Positions 26,075 through 36,062 of a stretch of 64,000 nt of DNA are shown one piece after another. Below the pieces are notes generated by a model that was not told the origin of the DNA, did no database searches, and saw only the letters and a list, made by a program, of their open reading frames with translations. Every line of letters starts with the position of its first letter. Within the stretch, counting starts at the first letter, position 1. Source of the DNA: Bradyrhizobium rifense (lineage in GTDB: Bacteria > Pseudomonadota > Alphaproteobacteria > Rhizobiales > Xanthobacteraceae). The position numbers and the translations under genes were made by a program. Location of the stretch: positions 125,360 through 189,359 of the forward strand of contig NZ_VSSS01000042.1 of assembly GCF_008123425.1 (NCBI RefSeq), in the 5' to 3' direction.

Positions 26075-26833
26075 ATGACGCTTAGGGTCACGGCGCGCGA
26101 GTTCTTGCGAGGCACACTTCATCGCCTTGGCCTGACGAAAGTCATCGACTGGCTGCGCCAGTCGAGGGGAAACAGATTCACCATCGACAAGCGCGCCTCC
26201 GTGCGGGATCGCTTCGCTTCAATCTATCAGAACGATCTTTGGAAGATGAATGAGGGCCACCCCTCTTCGGGAGAAGGGTCAAGCGAGCACTCGGCGCAGA
26301 ACGTGATCGAGAGCCTCCCGAAAGTCGTATCCGAGCTCGGCATATCCTCGCTCCTGGACATCGGCTGCGGTGACTTTACCTGGATGCAGAAGATCGAGCT
26401 GTCTTGCTCATACACCGGGGCCGACATCGTTCCATCCGTGATTGCGCACAATCAGAAGGAGTTTTCCACGGCGCAGCGGAGTTTCATTTGCCTGGATGCC
26501 ATTACCGAAGATATCCCGGCTGCGGATGCGGTGTTTTGCAGGGAGGTGCTTTTCCACCTGAGTTTTGCTGATAGCATGAGCCTGATCAGAAACGTCTACA
26601 AATCAGGGAGCAGATTCTTCCTTGCGACGACAGAACGAGCAACCGGGTACAACTCCGACATCGATAGCGGAGACTGGCGCATTCTGAATCTGCAGATTTC
26701 TCCGTACAACTTCGGACCTCCGATCATGGAGATCGCGGATGATTCCGTCAGCGTCGGCAGGATTATCGGGGTCTGGCGGCGGGAAGATTTTCCTATTTGG
26801 GCGAAAACCCGTCCGGAACGAGCTGCGTCCTGA
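26075..26833 (+). CDS. class I SAM-dependent methyltransferase
   Basis: 252 residues. Motif I is SSLLDIGCGDFTWMQ, followed by GADIVPSVI (motif II region) and CREVLFHLSFADS (motif IV/V). An N-terminal basic 60-residue extension precedes the domain; it is polar, so the protein is probably cytoplasmic or peripheral. ATG 26075 lies close after GGCTGGAG. It may methylate a sugar or cap the chain end of the glycan, as methyltransferases do in some O-antigen loci (inference). A membrane protein gene follows about 150 bases downstream. Confidence 0.78.
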   Translation: MTLRVTAREFLRGTLHRLGLTKVIDWLRQSRGNRFTIDKRASVRDRFASIYQNDLWKMNEGHPSSGEGSSEHSAQNVIESLPKVVSELGISSLLDIGCGDFTWMQKIELSCSYTGADIVPSVIAHNQKEFSTAQRSFICLDAITEDIPAADAVFCREVLFHLSFADSMSLIRNVYKSGSRFFLATTERATGYNSDIDSGDWRILNLQISPYNFGPPIMEIADDSVSVGRIIGVWRREDFPIWAKTRPERAAS

Positions 26834-26981
26834 CCCGCGCAATGCGAGCGACAGCATGCCCGGCGCGATGGTGTCCCCGACGATACAGGGCATGGCGGCC
26901 TGCAGGCGATGCCTGTTCCGCCGGTTGCCAGACGCTCTCCTCGCCCCTGTTGAGGTCGCTCTCCCCTCAAGGATCCGGTGA

Positions 26982-28286
26982 ATGACTTTAAAGGATAGAT
27001 GGCGAGCCATTGCCGGTCTCGTCGAAACTCCGGGCGGAATCGGCCTCCTGATTTGCCTCCACATCGTTACCATCAGCTTATCCTTGAGAGCCATCACGAC
27101 TTTCAGCCCTCATTATTTCAGCGCCGCCTCGTTCCATATTTTCTACGACCCGGCTCGATTGCCGGTGGCCGCGGCAGTGGTCGCGGCCTTCGCCCTTGTC
27201 GGCACGATCTTTTTGGTAGCCCGCTTTAGTTTCGGATATCTGGCCGGATTCTATCTCTATTCGATGATCGTGGGCTATCTCTGGCTCAACTGCTTCAGCG
27301 ATTTCAACTACGATCACAAATTGGCTGCATGGTCTGCAGCATTTTCGGCTGCCGCGTTTCTGGTGCCTGCAACGCTGATCGTCTCACCCGTTGGCAGAGC
27401 ATACGAACTTCCCGCGAGAATGTTCGAGCACTTGCTGACGCTCATTCTGTTATTGTCCCTGGCGACGATCATAATTGGCGCAATCTACAATTTCAGAATC
27501 GTAACCATAGAAAATATCTACAGCTACCGCGAGGAGCTCGCTTTTCCCGCCGGACTTAGGTACGCGATCGGGATCACCACCACCACCCTGCTGCCCTTCG
27601 CTTTTGCCTGTTTCGTTGCGCGAGGAAACATTTGGCGCGCGGCTGCGGTGCTGGTTCTGTCCGTGCTGTTTTATCCGGTCACGCTGACCAAATTCGCTAT
27701 TTTTACACCGGTTTGGCTGGTCTTCGTTGCTTTCCTCGCCCGATATTTCGGATCCAGAACGGCAGTCATTTTCTCCCTGTTGCTGCCATTGCTTGCAGGA
27801 CTGCTGACCTCCATTTTTGCGGTGTTGCCGACCCTCTTCTACACAATCAATTTTCGGATGATGATCATCCCGTCGAACGCTTTCGATATCTACAACGATT
27901 ATTTCTCCAGGCACGAGCTGACTCATTTCTGTCAGATCGGACTCCTGAAGCCGTTGCTGTCATGCCCGTACAGCGAACCGCTGACGAACGTGATGAAGCA
28001 AGCCTATGAACTCGGATATTTGAATGCGTCGCTGTTTGCGACCGAAGGCATCGCCTCCGTCGGCCCCCTGCTCGCACCGATCGCGGCGTTCGCATGCGGG
28101 CTGGTCATCGCTTTCGGTAATCGTCTGTCAGCGGATCTGCCGCCCGAATTTGTCCTGATCTCCGGTGCGATCCTGCCGCAGGTCCTGCTCAACGTTCCCC
28201 TGTCGACCACGCTTCTGACGCATGGGGCCGCGGTGCTGTTTCTACTCTGGTACGTCACGCCGCGCGCGATATTCGTACGCGCCTAG
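26982..28286 (+). CDS. multi-spanning membrane protein, second polymerase-like protein
   Basis: 434 residues with around ten to eleven hydrophobic helices and a long loop near 300-350 holding NDYFSRHELTHFCQIGLL and several Cys. The plan resembles Wzy or O-antigen ligase-type proteins, but no signature decides. ATG 26982, after AAGGATCCGGTGA. It ends four bases into the purU stop on the opposite strand, so the two genes are tail to tail. Base composition is visibly less G+C rich than the flanking housekeeping genes, as elsewhere in this locus, suggesting acquisition of the cluster. Confidence 0.6.
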   Translation: MTLKDRWRAIAGLVETPGGIGLLICLHIVTISLSLRAITTFSPHYFSAASFHIFYDPARLPVAAAVVAAFALVGTIFLVARFSFGYLAGFYLYSMIVGYLWLNCFSDFNYDHKLAAWSAAFSAAAFLVPATLIVSPVGRAYELPARMFEHLLTLILLLSLATIIIGAIYNFRIVTIENIYSYREELAFPAGLRYAIGITTTTLLPFAFACFVARGNIWRAAAVLVLSVLFYPVTLTKFAIFTPVWLVFVAFLARYFGSRTAVIFSLLLPLLAGLLTSIFAVLPTLFYTINFRMMIIPSNAFDIYNDYFSRHELTHFCQIGLLKPLLSCPYSEPLTNVMKQAYELGYLNASLFATEGIASVGPLLAPIAAFACGLVIAFGNRLSADLPPEFVLISGAILPQVLLNVPLSTTLLTHGAAVLFLLWYVTPRAIFVRA

Positions 28287-29146
28287 TCCACGAACACCAC
28301 CGTCTTGCGGCCGTTGAGGATGACGCGGTCGTCGAGGTGATAGCGGATCGCACGCGCCAGCACGCGGCGCTCAATGTCGCGGCCCTTGCGGACGAGATCG
28401 TCCGGCGTGTCGCGGTGGCTGATGCGCTCGACGTCCTGGTCGATGATCGGGCCTTCGTCCAGATCGCGCGTGACGTAATGGGCGGTCGCGCCGATCAGCT
28501 TCACACCGCGCTCATGAGCCTGGTGATAGGGCTTTGCGCCCTTGAAGCCCGGCAGGAACGAATGATGGATGTTGATGCAGCGGCCGGAGAGCTTGGCCGA
28601 CAGGTCATCCGACAGGATTTGCATGTAGCGGGCGAGCACCACGAGATCGGTCCTGGTCCTGGCGACGAGATCGAGGATCTGCGCCTCCTGCTCGCTCCTG
28701 GTCTCCTTGGTGACCGGCAAATAGTGAAACGGGATGCTGCCGAAATCGAGCCCGGCATAGACCTCGCGCGGATGGTTGGAGACGATCGCGGCCAGGGTCA
28801 TCGGCAACTCGCCGGTGCGCCAGCGATAGAGGATGTCGACCAGGCAGTGGTCGGACTTCGACACCAGCAGCATCACCTTGCGATGCGCGGCGCGGTCGCG
28901 CATCTGCCACTCCATGCCGAAACGCTCGGCGATCGCGGCAAAGCCGGTCTGGAGCGCAGGCAGCTCCACGGCAAGATCGGCCGCGGTGAAGACGACACGC
29001 ATGAAGAATTTCTTGGTCTCGACGTCGTCGAACTGCTGGGCGTCGAGAATGTTCTGTCCGGAATTCGCCAGGAAGGTCGACACCGCCGAGACGATGCCGG
29101 GTCGATCCGGACAGGACAGGGTCAGAACATATTGATGATCGGGCAT
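28283..29146 (-). CDS. purU: formyltetrahydrofolate deformylase
   Basis: 287 residues from ATG 29146 (MPDHQYVLTLSCPDRPG), the usual length for PurU. An N-terminal ACT domain (to about 80) is followed by the formyl-transfer domain with the Asn-His-Asp set seen in NIHHSFLPGFKGAKPYHQA, GATAHYVT and LDEGPIIDQD. It hydrolyses 10-formyl-THF to THF and formate, balancing one-carbon pools and supplying formate to purine synthesis. The ORF extends upstream to 29212 without similarity. It is divergent from the HemD-like gene. Confidence 0.95.
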   Translation of the reverse strand: MPDHQYVLTLSCPDRPGIVSAVSTFLANSGQNILDAQQFDDVETKKFFMRVVFTAADLAVELPALQTGFAAIAERFGMEWQMRDRAAHRKVMLLVSKSDHCLVDILYRWRTGELPMTLAAIVSNHPREVYAGLDFGSIPFHYLPVTKETRSEQEAQILDLVARTRTDLVVLARYMQILSDDLSAKLSGRCINIHHSFLPGFKGAKPYHQAHERGVKLIGATAHYVTRDLDEGPIIDQDVERISHRDTPDDLVRKGRDIERRVLARAIRYHLDDRVILNGRKTVVFVD

Positions 29147-29305
29147 GACTTTGAAGAACTGGCTCTTGATGACGGTTTGTGCGAAGGCGGCGGAACGACC
29201 CGCGATTTGCATCCTGCTCTAGCACCGAGGCGACCCTTGCGCCAATCCCGGCGACGGTGTCAAAGTGAACGGACGATTGCGATTTTTGCGCACCGGAGCA
29301 CGCCC

Positions 29306-30163
29306 ATGGCCGACCGCTTGACCGGCACCCGCATCCTGATCCTGGAAACCCGCGAGGAGGCGCAGTTTTCGAAACTCCTGGTCGAGCAAGGCGCCGAGGT
29401 CGTGCAGTGCCCTATGTTCACCATCCAGGACGCCCCGGACCCTACTCCGGTCGAGGCCTGGATCCGCCGCGCCATCGACAGGCCGTTCGACGACCTCGTG
29501 CTGATGACCGGTGAAGGCCTGCGGCGGATCATGAAGCTCGCGCGCGCACGCAGCCTCGACCAGGCATTTGTCGCGGCGCTGGCCAAGTCGCGAAAATTCA
29601 CGCGCGGGCCGAAACCCGGCAAGGCGCTGCGCGAGATCTCGCTCGAGGCGCAGCAGACCACGGAGAGGCCGACCACCGAGGGCGTGATCGAGATGCTGGG
29701 CAAGCTCGACCTCAGGGGACGCCGCCTCGGGCTTCAGCTTTATCCGGACAAGGATCACAGCGCACTGACCGGGGCGCTGGCCGCGCAAGGCGCCGATGTC
29801 GATACCGTGCTGCCTTATGCCTATGACTCGAAGGCTGCGGACGCCAACATCGTCGCCGCCATCGACGACATGGCGGACGGACGGATCGATTCCATCGCGC
29901 TCACCAATCTCGGTCAGGTCCGCCGCCTGATCGAGGCCGCCAAGGCCCATGGCAGCGAGGCGAAGTTGCGCGCGGGATTCGAGCGGACACTGATCGCCTC
30001 AGTCGGACCGGCCGTCTCGGGTGAGCTCGCCGCGCACGGTCTGCGCACCGACATCTCGCCTGCGGAAGACGCCTATTTCATGCGTCCGCTGATCTCGGCG
30101 ATGGCTGCGGCGCTGGCGGAGAAGCTGCCGCCAAAAGAGCACAACGACCCTAACCGCGCATGA
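29306..30163 (+). CDS. uroporphyrinogen-III synthase (HemD-like)
   Basis: 285 residues from ATG 29306 (MADRLTGTRILILE); upstream sequence in frame is antisense of purU. Two similar alpha/beta domains are typical: GTRILILETREEAQF at the start, LVLMTGEGLRRI, then DTVLPYAYDSK and SIALTNLGQVRRLIEAA in the second domain, and IASVGPAVSGELAAHG near the end. It would close and invert ring D of hydroxymethylbilane in tetrapyrrole synthesis. HemD proteins are poorly conserved and this one is not in a hem operon, so it could be a paralogue. Confidence 0.8.
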   Translation: MADRLTGTRILILETREEAQFSKLLVEQGAEVVQCPMFTIQDAPDPTPVEAWIRRAIDRPFDDLVLMTGEGLRRIMKLARARSLDQAFVAALAKSRKFTRGPKPGKALREISLEAQQTTERPTTEGVIEMLGKLDLRGRRLGLQLYPDKDHSALTGALAAQGADVDTVLPYAYDSKAADANIVAAIDDMADGRIDSIALTNLGQVRRLIEAAKAHGSEAKLRAGFERTLIASVGPAVSGELAAHGLRTDISPAEDAYFMRPLISAMAAALAEKLPPKEHNDPNRA

Positions 30164-31381
30164 CACGATACACGCTGGCGTTTCCTTCGACGCCGCGAAG
30201 CGGCGCATCAAATACTGCGATTGTATGCCCGGAAAGAAGATCGCTTACTCCCGGCGCCGAATACAGTGCCTCCGAGATACAAATCTCGCCCGCGTCCGCC
30301 AGCGACTGCACGCGCGCGGCAACATTCACGGTCTGACCGAAATAATCCAGATTGTCGTTCAGGGTTACGGCGATCGACGGGCCGCAATGGGCTCCGATCT
30401 TCAGGATGATGCTCGGCCCGCCGTGCTCGGAGTTGTGGCGTTCGATGTCCCCCAGCATGTGAAGCGCCGCCGAAACCGCATCCGCCGGACGAGAGAAGAC
30501 GGCCATGACCGCGTCCCCGATCGTCTTGACGATGGCCCCGGAATGTTCCTGGACGGTCACACCGAGCAGGGCAAAATGTTCGCGGACCAGCGCATAGGCA
30601 TTGAGATCGCCGAGCCGTTCGTACATCGCGGTCGAACCTTTGAGGTCCGTGAACAGCAAGGTCACCTGCCGGATACCGAGGCCTTCCCTTTCGTCCACGC
30701 GTTCTGACCGGAACAGGCGGCGAAACGTCTGTCTTGCAAGCAACATCCCACCGGACATGTAGGGCTCGAAATCAAGCGGCGGCTTGGTCGACTGAGCCAG
30801 AACTTCAGGCGGCCAATTGATCAGGAGCAAGGAGCCTCGCGTCACTCCGGAGTTCATCACCTCGACAATGACGGGACCGGGCGGTACGGCGGCCAGCGAA
30901 GACGAAAAACGCTGCCCATCGTATGCAATTCGCAAGATTGTCGGTCTGGTCGTCGGCTCGCCGGCCACCGAAGCTTCCAATGGAAGTCCTCGACCGAAAG
31001 GGAGGCGGGATCATGAAACGGAAGCCGCCGGAGTTGCGGCGACACCGTAAACGTGACCTCTATGAAATTGTCGAGATCGGTCTCGCCGGTAACGTCGCAC
31101 AAGCCGTAAACATAGTGGGTCTTGAGCGTGCGCAGGGCGCCGAAGCTATCGAGCGCCATGCAGGATTGGGGACAAACAACGTCCCAGCTCATCTCGAACA
31201 GCCCGCTTCTGGTCGCGTGGAGAAACAGGTCTATGCTTTCCGGCTCGGCTATGGCGCGGTCGCGCGCGAATGCCAGAGGATTGACGCGGAAGAGCGATAA
31301 ATCGTCACCGCTCGTGATGAGCGTTTCGAATTTGGAGATCACGCGGGGGCTCCAGGATCGGGCCCGCTCGATCTCGGTCAT
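30150..31381 (-). pseudogene. DUF5939-type class III adenylate cyclase gene with a frameshift
   Basis: Homology starts near ATG 31381 (MTEIERARSW). The first half has the DUF5939-like region (SGDDLSLFRVNPLAFA; LFLHATRSGLFEMSWDVVCP; DNFIEVTFTVSPQLR). At about 30965-30972 the frame shifts: DFHWKLR lies in one frame and AGEPTTRPTILRIAYDG in the next. The second half encodes a complete cyclase domain: VTLLFTDLKGSTAMYERLGD (metal Asp), IVKTIGDAVMAVF (second Asp) and YFGQTVNVAARVQ. As read, no single frame joins both parts. The N-terminal part is also fused in frame to the remains of the gene upstream. Confidence 0.75.
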
Positions 31382-33547
31382 CTTGCTTTCGGGACTGAAG
31401 TGGTGTCCGAGCAGCGCGAGATCTTCGAGCCGCTCCGGCTCGTTGCCATAGAGCCGCTCCAGCGCGGCTCCGATCCGTCCATGAAGCTCGATCCGACGCT
31501 GCAGGAGCAGGTTTTGATAGATGACGTCCTGAAGCATGGTTTGCGTGAAGCGGTAGGTCCGCAGCGAAATCGAGTTCGAGCCCGCGACCTCCTCGATGAT
31601 CTCGGCGTCGCACAGGAGTTCGAGCCCCGCTTCGACACTCGCCCGCTCGGTCGCCGCAGCACCGAGCACAGCCGCATCAAAGCGCGGGCCAATCACTGCG
31701 GCCTCCTGGGCCAGGTGGCGCACCCGATGCGGCAAGCGGTCGAGACGCGCCAGCAACAGAGCCTGAATGCTCGCCGGAATCTCCGCGGCGGCTTCCTCCG
31801 ACTTCATTCGCCACAGCGCGCCATCGCGTTGCAGGGCGCCGGCTTCGATGAGGCCGCGGATGATCTCCTCGAGGAAAAGCGGATTCCGCCCTCGCGTTCG
31901 AGGATTCGATTGAATAGCCGTCCCGGTGGCTCGCACCAGCCATGACTGAAATAGGCCGCCAGCAGCCTTTGTCCGTCGGTGTCGCTAAGTGGAGGCAGTC
32001 GAAGGGTCGTATGACTGATCCGGCCGGAGCCGAACTGGTCCAGCTCCAGCATTGGCCGATGTGTAAACAGCAGCATCAGCCGCGTCCGCTCCAGACGATC
32101 CATCAGGAACCGCAGCGCTTCCAGCGACACCGCATCGGCCCAATGCAGGTCCTCGACGATGATCAGAAGCGGCGACAAGGCCAGGCGCCGTTCGAAGACG
32201 GTGCGGATCGCGAAAAAGATCTGCCGGCGGAGCTGTTCCGGCTCGACATGCTTGAGCACGGCGTTGGGGTCGCCAAGGCCGAGGACGTGCAAATAGAGAG
32301 GCATCAGCCGGTCGGCCTCCTCGGCCGGGAGGCCAAGCTCTGCCAGCGCTTCGGCAACCTTTGCCTCCGCCTCTGCAGCGTCGGCCTTCTGCGCGATGCC
32401 GTAGGCACTGCGCAGCACGGCGGCGAGTGTGCCGTAGGATTGTTCGCCCAGCGGTGAACAGACTGCATGCCGGATCGCCACGCCTGCGAAGGGATCCTCA
32501 TCGCGAATGCGCGCGACGAATTCGTTGACCAGGCGCGTTTTCCCGATACCCGCTTCGCCGACCAGCCGCGCCAGTTGAGCCGCGCCGCCGCACGCGCGAT
32601 CAAGGCTGCCGATCACGCGCGCAAGCTCGGCGTCCCGCCCGATCAGCGGCGCATCGAGGCCCAGCGCGTCGAGACCTCGTGCCGCACGGGGCGTCTCGAG
32701 CGGTCCCCTCAAGCGATGGACCAGAACGCTGCCCATCTTGCCCTTGAGCGAGACCTCGCCAAGCGAGTCATAGGAGAGCGTGCCGTGTCAGACGATGGGT
32801 CAAGGGCCCGACCAGCACCTCGCCCGGAGCTGCCATGGACTGCAGTCGCTGGGCGGTATTCACGGTATCGCCGGTCACCGAGTAGGATTTGGCAACGCCC
32901 ACACCCAGCCCACCCGCAACGACGTGCCCGGTGTTGATTCCGACATGGAGCAGGAGTGGTGAACCGGCATACGCCTTCGCGCGTTCGCTGAGCCGCGCCG
33001 TCCAGCTGATCATGTCGAGGGCTGCGCAGACCGCCCGCTCCGGGTCGTCCCCGTGCGCGGTCGGTGCGCCAAACAGGGCAAGCAGCGCATCGCCGATGAA
33101 TTTGTCCACGAAACCGCCAAAGCTTTGCACCGCGGTGGTCAGCTCCTCGAACAATTCATTCTGCAGCGTCTGCATAACCTCGGGATCGAGCCGCTCGTTC
33201 ATCGCGGTGAAGCCGCTGAGATCGGCAAACAGCACGGTGACGGTGCGGCGGTTTGCTTCGTTGTCGATTTTATCCGCCTGCGGTCGAAATGCGTGTTGGG
33301 TCTCGGACGCCGGCACGAGCGGTGGAGAGGACGACCTGACCGGAATGGTCATCGAGCTCGTTCGCTGCAATGCCCGCTCGCCGCTCTGGGTGGCCTCACC
33401 GACAAGCGTGCCGCATTTCGGGCAGTAGACGAAATCAGGAGCGCATGGAAAACCGCAGCCAGCGCAGGGGCTCGGCTGCTTCGTGCCGCACTTCTGGCAG
33501 AAGGCAAAACCGCTCTGAACCTCAGAACCGCAACCCGAGCACGTCAT
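31382..33547 (-). pseudogene. zinc-ribbon, cyclase and AAA-ATPase regulator, frameshifted twice and truncated
   Basis: From ATG 33547: four CxxC pairs (double zinc ribbon, residues 1-50), then a class III cyclase domain (VTVLFADLSGFTAMNERLDP; FVDKFIGDALLALFGAP; SVTGDTVNTAQRL). Frame 1 stops just after RLTRHA at about 32773; the expected continuation SYDSLGEVSLKGKMGS is present in another frame. That frame carries the AAA module (Walker A GEAGIGKTR; Walker B LLIIVEDLHWAD). At about 31886 a one-base loss breaks REGG from NPLFLEEIIRGL. The TPR tail normally following LLGHHFS is missing and the frame runs into the DUF5939 cyclase. Intact family members exceed 1000 residues. Confidence 0.8.
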
Positions 33548-33798
33548 GGCTCAAGACCTGGCGGAATCCGCGATCTGCTGGACCGATCCAATGGCCCCAG
33601 GATATGGCCCACAATGGGCTCGGCGCGCAGGAAGTGCAAGCGGCGGCCGGGTTACCCCTCTCGTAGGGGACCCGCAGCGGTGGCCACATGCTGGCATGCG
33701 ATAGCGTCAATTGACACAACCACCACCACCGCTACCCTGCCGAACAGAAGAACAAATAATTAAGGGCCGGGAATCGCCGTGAAACCCGTCAACGCATC

Positions 33799-35055
33799 TT
33801 GAGCACACCCGCAAGACCATCCGCGCTCGCGCCATTCCGCATCCGCAACTATCGCTTCCAGTGGCCGTCCGACCTGCTCACCTCCTGGGCGTTCGAGATC
33901 GAGACGCTGGTGCTCGGCTGGTACATCCTGGTCGAGACGGGCTCGGTGCTGCTGCTCACCATTCTCGCATCGCTGCAATATGTCGGAACGCTGGTTGCGC
34001 CCGTGCTCGGGATGGTCGGTGATCGCATGGGTCACCGCGATCTTCTTGTCGTGCTGCGTCTCACCTATACGGTACTCGCCTCGACCATCATGGTGCTGGC
34101 GTTGACCGGTCATCTGGCGCCGCTCAAGGTGATGATCATTGTGACGATCATGGGCCTGATCCGCTCCTCGGATCTCGGCCTTCGCAGCGCGCTTCTCGCC
34201 GACATCATGCCGGCCGAGCTGCTGGTGGGGGCGATCAGCCTGTCACGCACGACCCAGGACAGCGCGCGCATCGCCGGGGCACTGACGGGAGCCGGACTAT
34301 TCGCGACCTTCGGCATCGGTAAGGTCTATGCAGTAATCGCCTGCCTCTATTTTGTGGCCGCTATCCTGATGCTGTGCCTGACCCGACCGGCGAAGTCGGC
34401 CCAGCATCGCGCGGTCGAGAGCCACTCGGGCTCGCGGCTGCTGCGGGATCTCAAGGAAGGCATCGTGTATTCCTGGAACGGGCCGGCCATGCTGGCAGCG
34501 CTTTGCGTTGCGTTCCTGGCCAATCTCACCGCATTTCCCCTGACGAATGGATTGTTGCCCTACATCGCGCGCGACATCTTTCATACCGACCAGACCGGCC
34601 TCGGTTATCTCTCGGCAAGCTTCGCCCTGGGCTCGCTGATCGGCTCCGTCACGCTCAGTCTGGTCAGCGGCCTGCGCATTGCCCGGCTCCTGATCGGCGC
34701 GACGCTGGCGTGGTACGCAATGTTGCTGGTGTTCGTCGAAATCAGGACCATGCCGGTGGCCATGGCCTGCCTCCTGCTCACCGGCATCGCCCAGAGCATG
34801 TCGATGATTTCTGCTGCCGTGATCCTGATGCGGACAGCCAGCGCACACCTGCGCGGTCGCGTGATGGGCGTGCGCATGATGGTCATCTACGGCCTGCCGA
34901 TCGGACTGCTCGCGGCCGGCAGCCTGATCGATGTCATCGGCTTTTCCGCGACGGGTTCGCTCTATGCCGCCGCCGGCTTCATCGCGATGCTGGCCATCGC
35001 CATCCGCTGGCGCGCCGACCTCTGGCCGGTGCACGCGCCCGCCAATGCGCGCTAA
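33799..35055 (+). CDS. MFS transporter
   Basis: 418 residues with about twelve hydrophobic helices. The start is TTG at 33799 (no in-frame ATG nearby). Motif A-like GMVGDRMGHRDLLVVLR lies after helix two, and the sequence resembles the MFS_3/EntS-like exporter group (LLADIMPAELLVGAISL; MSMISAAVILMRTAS). It likely exports a small molecule by proton antiport; the substrate is unknown. The stop overlaps the stop of the convergent Crp/Fnr gene by four bases. About 250 bases separate its start from the start of the cyclase pseudogene. Confidence 0.85.
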   Translation: MSTPARPSALAPFRIRNYRFQWPSDLLTSWAFEIETLVLGWYILVETGSVLLLTILASLQYVGTLVAPVLGMVGDRMGHRDLLVVLRLTYTVLASTIMVLALTGHLAPLKVMIIVTIMGLIRSSDLGLRSALLADIMPAELLVGAISLSRTTQDSARIAGALTGAGLFATFGIGKVYAVIACLYFVAAILMLCLTRPAKSAQHRAVESHSGSRLLRDLKEGIVYSWNGPAMLAALCVAFLANLTAFPLTNGLLPYIARDIFHTDQTGLGYLSASFALGSLIGSVTLSLVSGLRIARLLIGATLAWYAMLLVFVEIRTMPVAMACLLLTGIAQSMSMISAAVILMRTASAHLRGRVMGVRMMVIYGLPIGLLAAGSLIDVIGFSATGSLYAAAGFIAMLAIAIRWRADLWPVHAPANAR

Positions 35056-35726
35056 TCTCCATATCCGCGCAGCCGCTCAACATTGAGAATCGTGACGCCG
35101 CCGTATTCCAGCCGCAGCAACCCCTCCTTCTCCAGCCGGTTCAGCGCGCGGTTGGCGTTCTGGCGCGACATGCCGGAGAGCGCACCGATCTCCTCCTGGG
35201 TGATCTCCAGATGCGCGGTCGATTCCGGATAGAGGATCGGATTGAACAGCGAGGCGATGCTGCGGGCGAGGCGCGACGTCGCATCGAGCGTGCGGTTGAC
35301 CTCGAGCATGCCGATGAACTGGCCGAGCCGCTCATTGAGCTGACGCACCAGGAAGCGGTTGAAGCCGACGCTGTTCTCGAACAGCCACATGAAGGCGGCG
35401 CGCTCCATCAAGGCGACGCGGCTGTCGCGCAGCGCGACCACATCGTAGCGGCGCGGCTCGTTCTTGAGCACGCTGCCTTCGCCGAACCATGCGCCCGCCG
35501 TGAGCCCCGCAAGGCTGGTCTCCTTGCCGTCGCGCGAAACCCCGCCCATGCGGGCAAGGCCGCTCACCATGCCGGCCCAATAGTCGAATTTGTCGCCGCG
35601 CATGAACACGGTCTCACCGGTGCCGTAGGATCGCTCCGTGATCCCGGCGCGGGCCACCTCGATCTCCGCTGGCGTGAGCTCGCGCGACCAGGCGGCCACA
35701 CGCTTCAGTTGCTCCTCTGAAATCAT
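35052..35726 (-). CDS. Crp/Fnr-family transcriptional regulator
   Basis: 224 residues. The N-terminal cyclic-nucleotide-binding-like beta roll includes YGTGETVFMRGD and GAWFGEGSVLK, a long dimer helix follows, and the C-terminal winged helix has the recognition segment EIGALSGMSRQNANRALNRLEKEG. No FNR-type Cys cluster is present, so it does not sense oxygen through an iron-sulfur cluster of that kind. ATG 35726. It is divergent from the second Liv-type operon (36063 onward) and is the natural candidate regulator of it. Confidence 0.88.
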   Translation of the reverse strand: MISEEQLKRVAAWSRELTPAEIEVARAGITERSYGTGETVFMRGDKFDYWAGMVSGLARMGGVSRDGKETSLAGLTAGAWFGEGSVLKNEPRRYDVVALRDSRVALMERAAFMWLFENSVGFNRFLVRQLNERLGQFIGMLEVNRTLDATSRLARSIASLFNPILYPESTAHLEITQEEIGALSGMSRQNANRALNRLEKEGLLRLEYGGVTILNVERLRGYGD

Positions 35727-36062
35727 GATCGAGAGGCCAGCCGCACCGTTTCGTCACTCCATCCTTCTGCTGCACTGCAGCACGATCATTCCGGCCACCA
35801 TGCGACGAAAGACGTACGCCGCTGCCGTCCCAAAACTTTGTCGCAGAATTGTCAGGCCGGAGACATTTCAAAATAGCGCTTTCCCCTATTGAGAGCCACC
35901 TCGGGTGATGCGGCTTTTGATCCCAAACGGGTACGAAAGTGGCGCGGCTCCGGTCGGGACCATGTGCTGCATGGCCTCACCGGCACGACCGTACTAGGAT
36001 TGCCCGGGAGGAACGGACGAAGAGCGCCGCTGAACGCGCCATCACCGGGAGGGATTTGTTTG
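35727..36062. other. divergent intergenic region of Crp/Fnr gene and Liv-type operon
   Basis: 336 bases. It carries the palindrome at 35768-35782 and a strong ribosome site (GGGAGGGA at 36047-36054) eight bases before the GTG start at 36063. The open frame from 35889 is in frame with the ATPase gene, but its first 58 codons show no family similarity, so I treat it as leader. No clear -35/-10 pair was identified. Confidence 0.55.
35768..35782. promoter_or_regulatory. perfect 7+7 palindrome, candidate operator
   Basis: TGCTGCA and TGCAGCA surround a single C, 41 bases upstream of the Crp/Fnr gene start. Half-sites of this size fit a dimeric helix-turn-helix protein, so autoregulation is possible. 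The bases do not match the CRP consensus TGTGA-N6-TCACA or the FNR consensus TTGAT-N4-ATCAA. Confidence 0.35.

Noticed and set aside
10149..28286. Genomic island with integrase or tRNA attachment site
   Set aside because: Composition hints at transfer, but no integrase, transposase, tRNA or flanking direct repeat was seen, so I do not define island borders.
28337..29305. N-terminal 323-codon extension of the HemD-like gene
   Set aside because: It lies antisense to purU and has no HemD similarity; the true start is ATG 29306.
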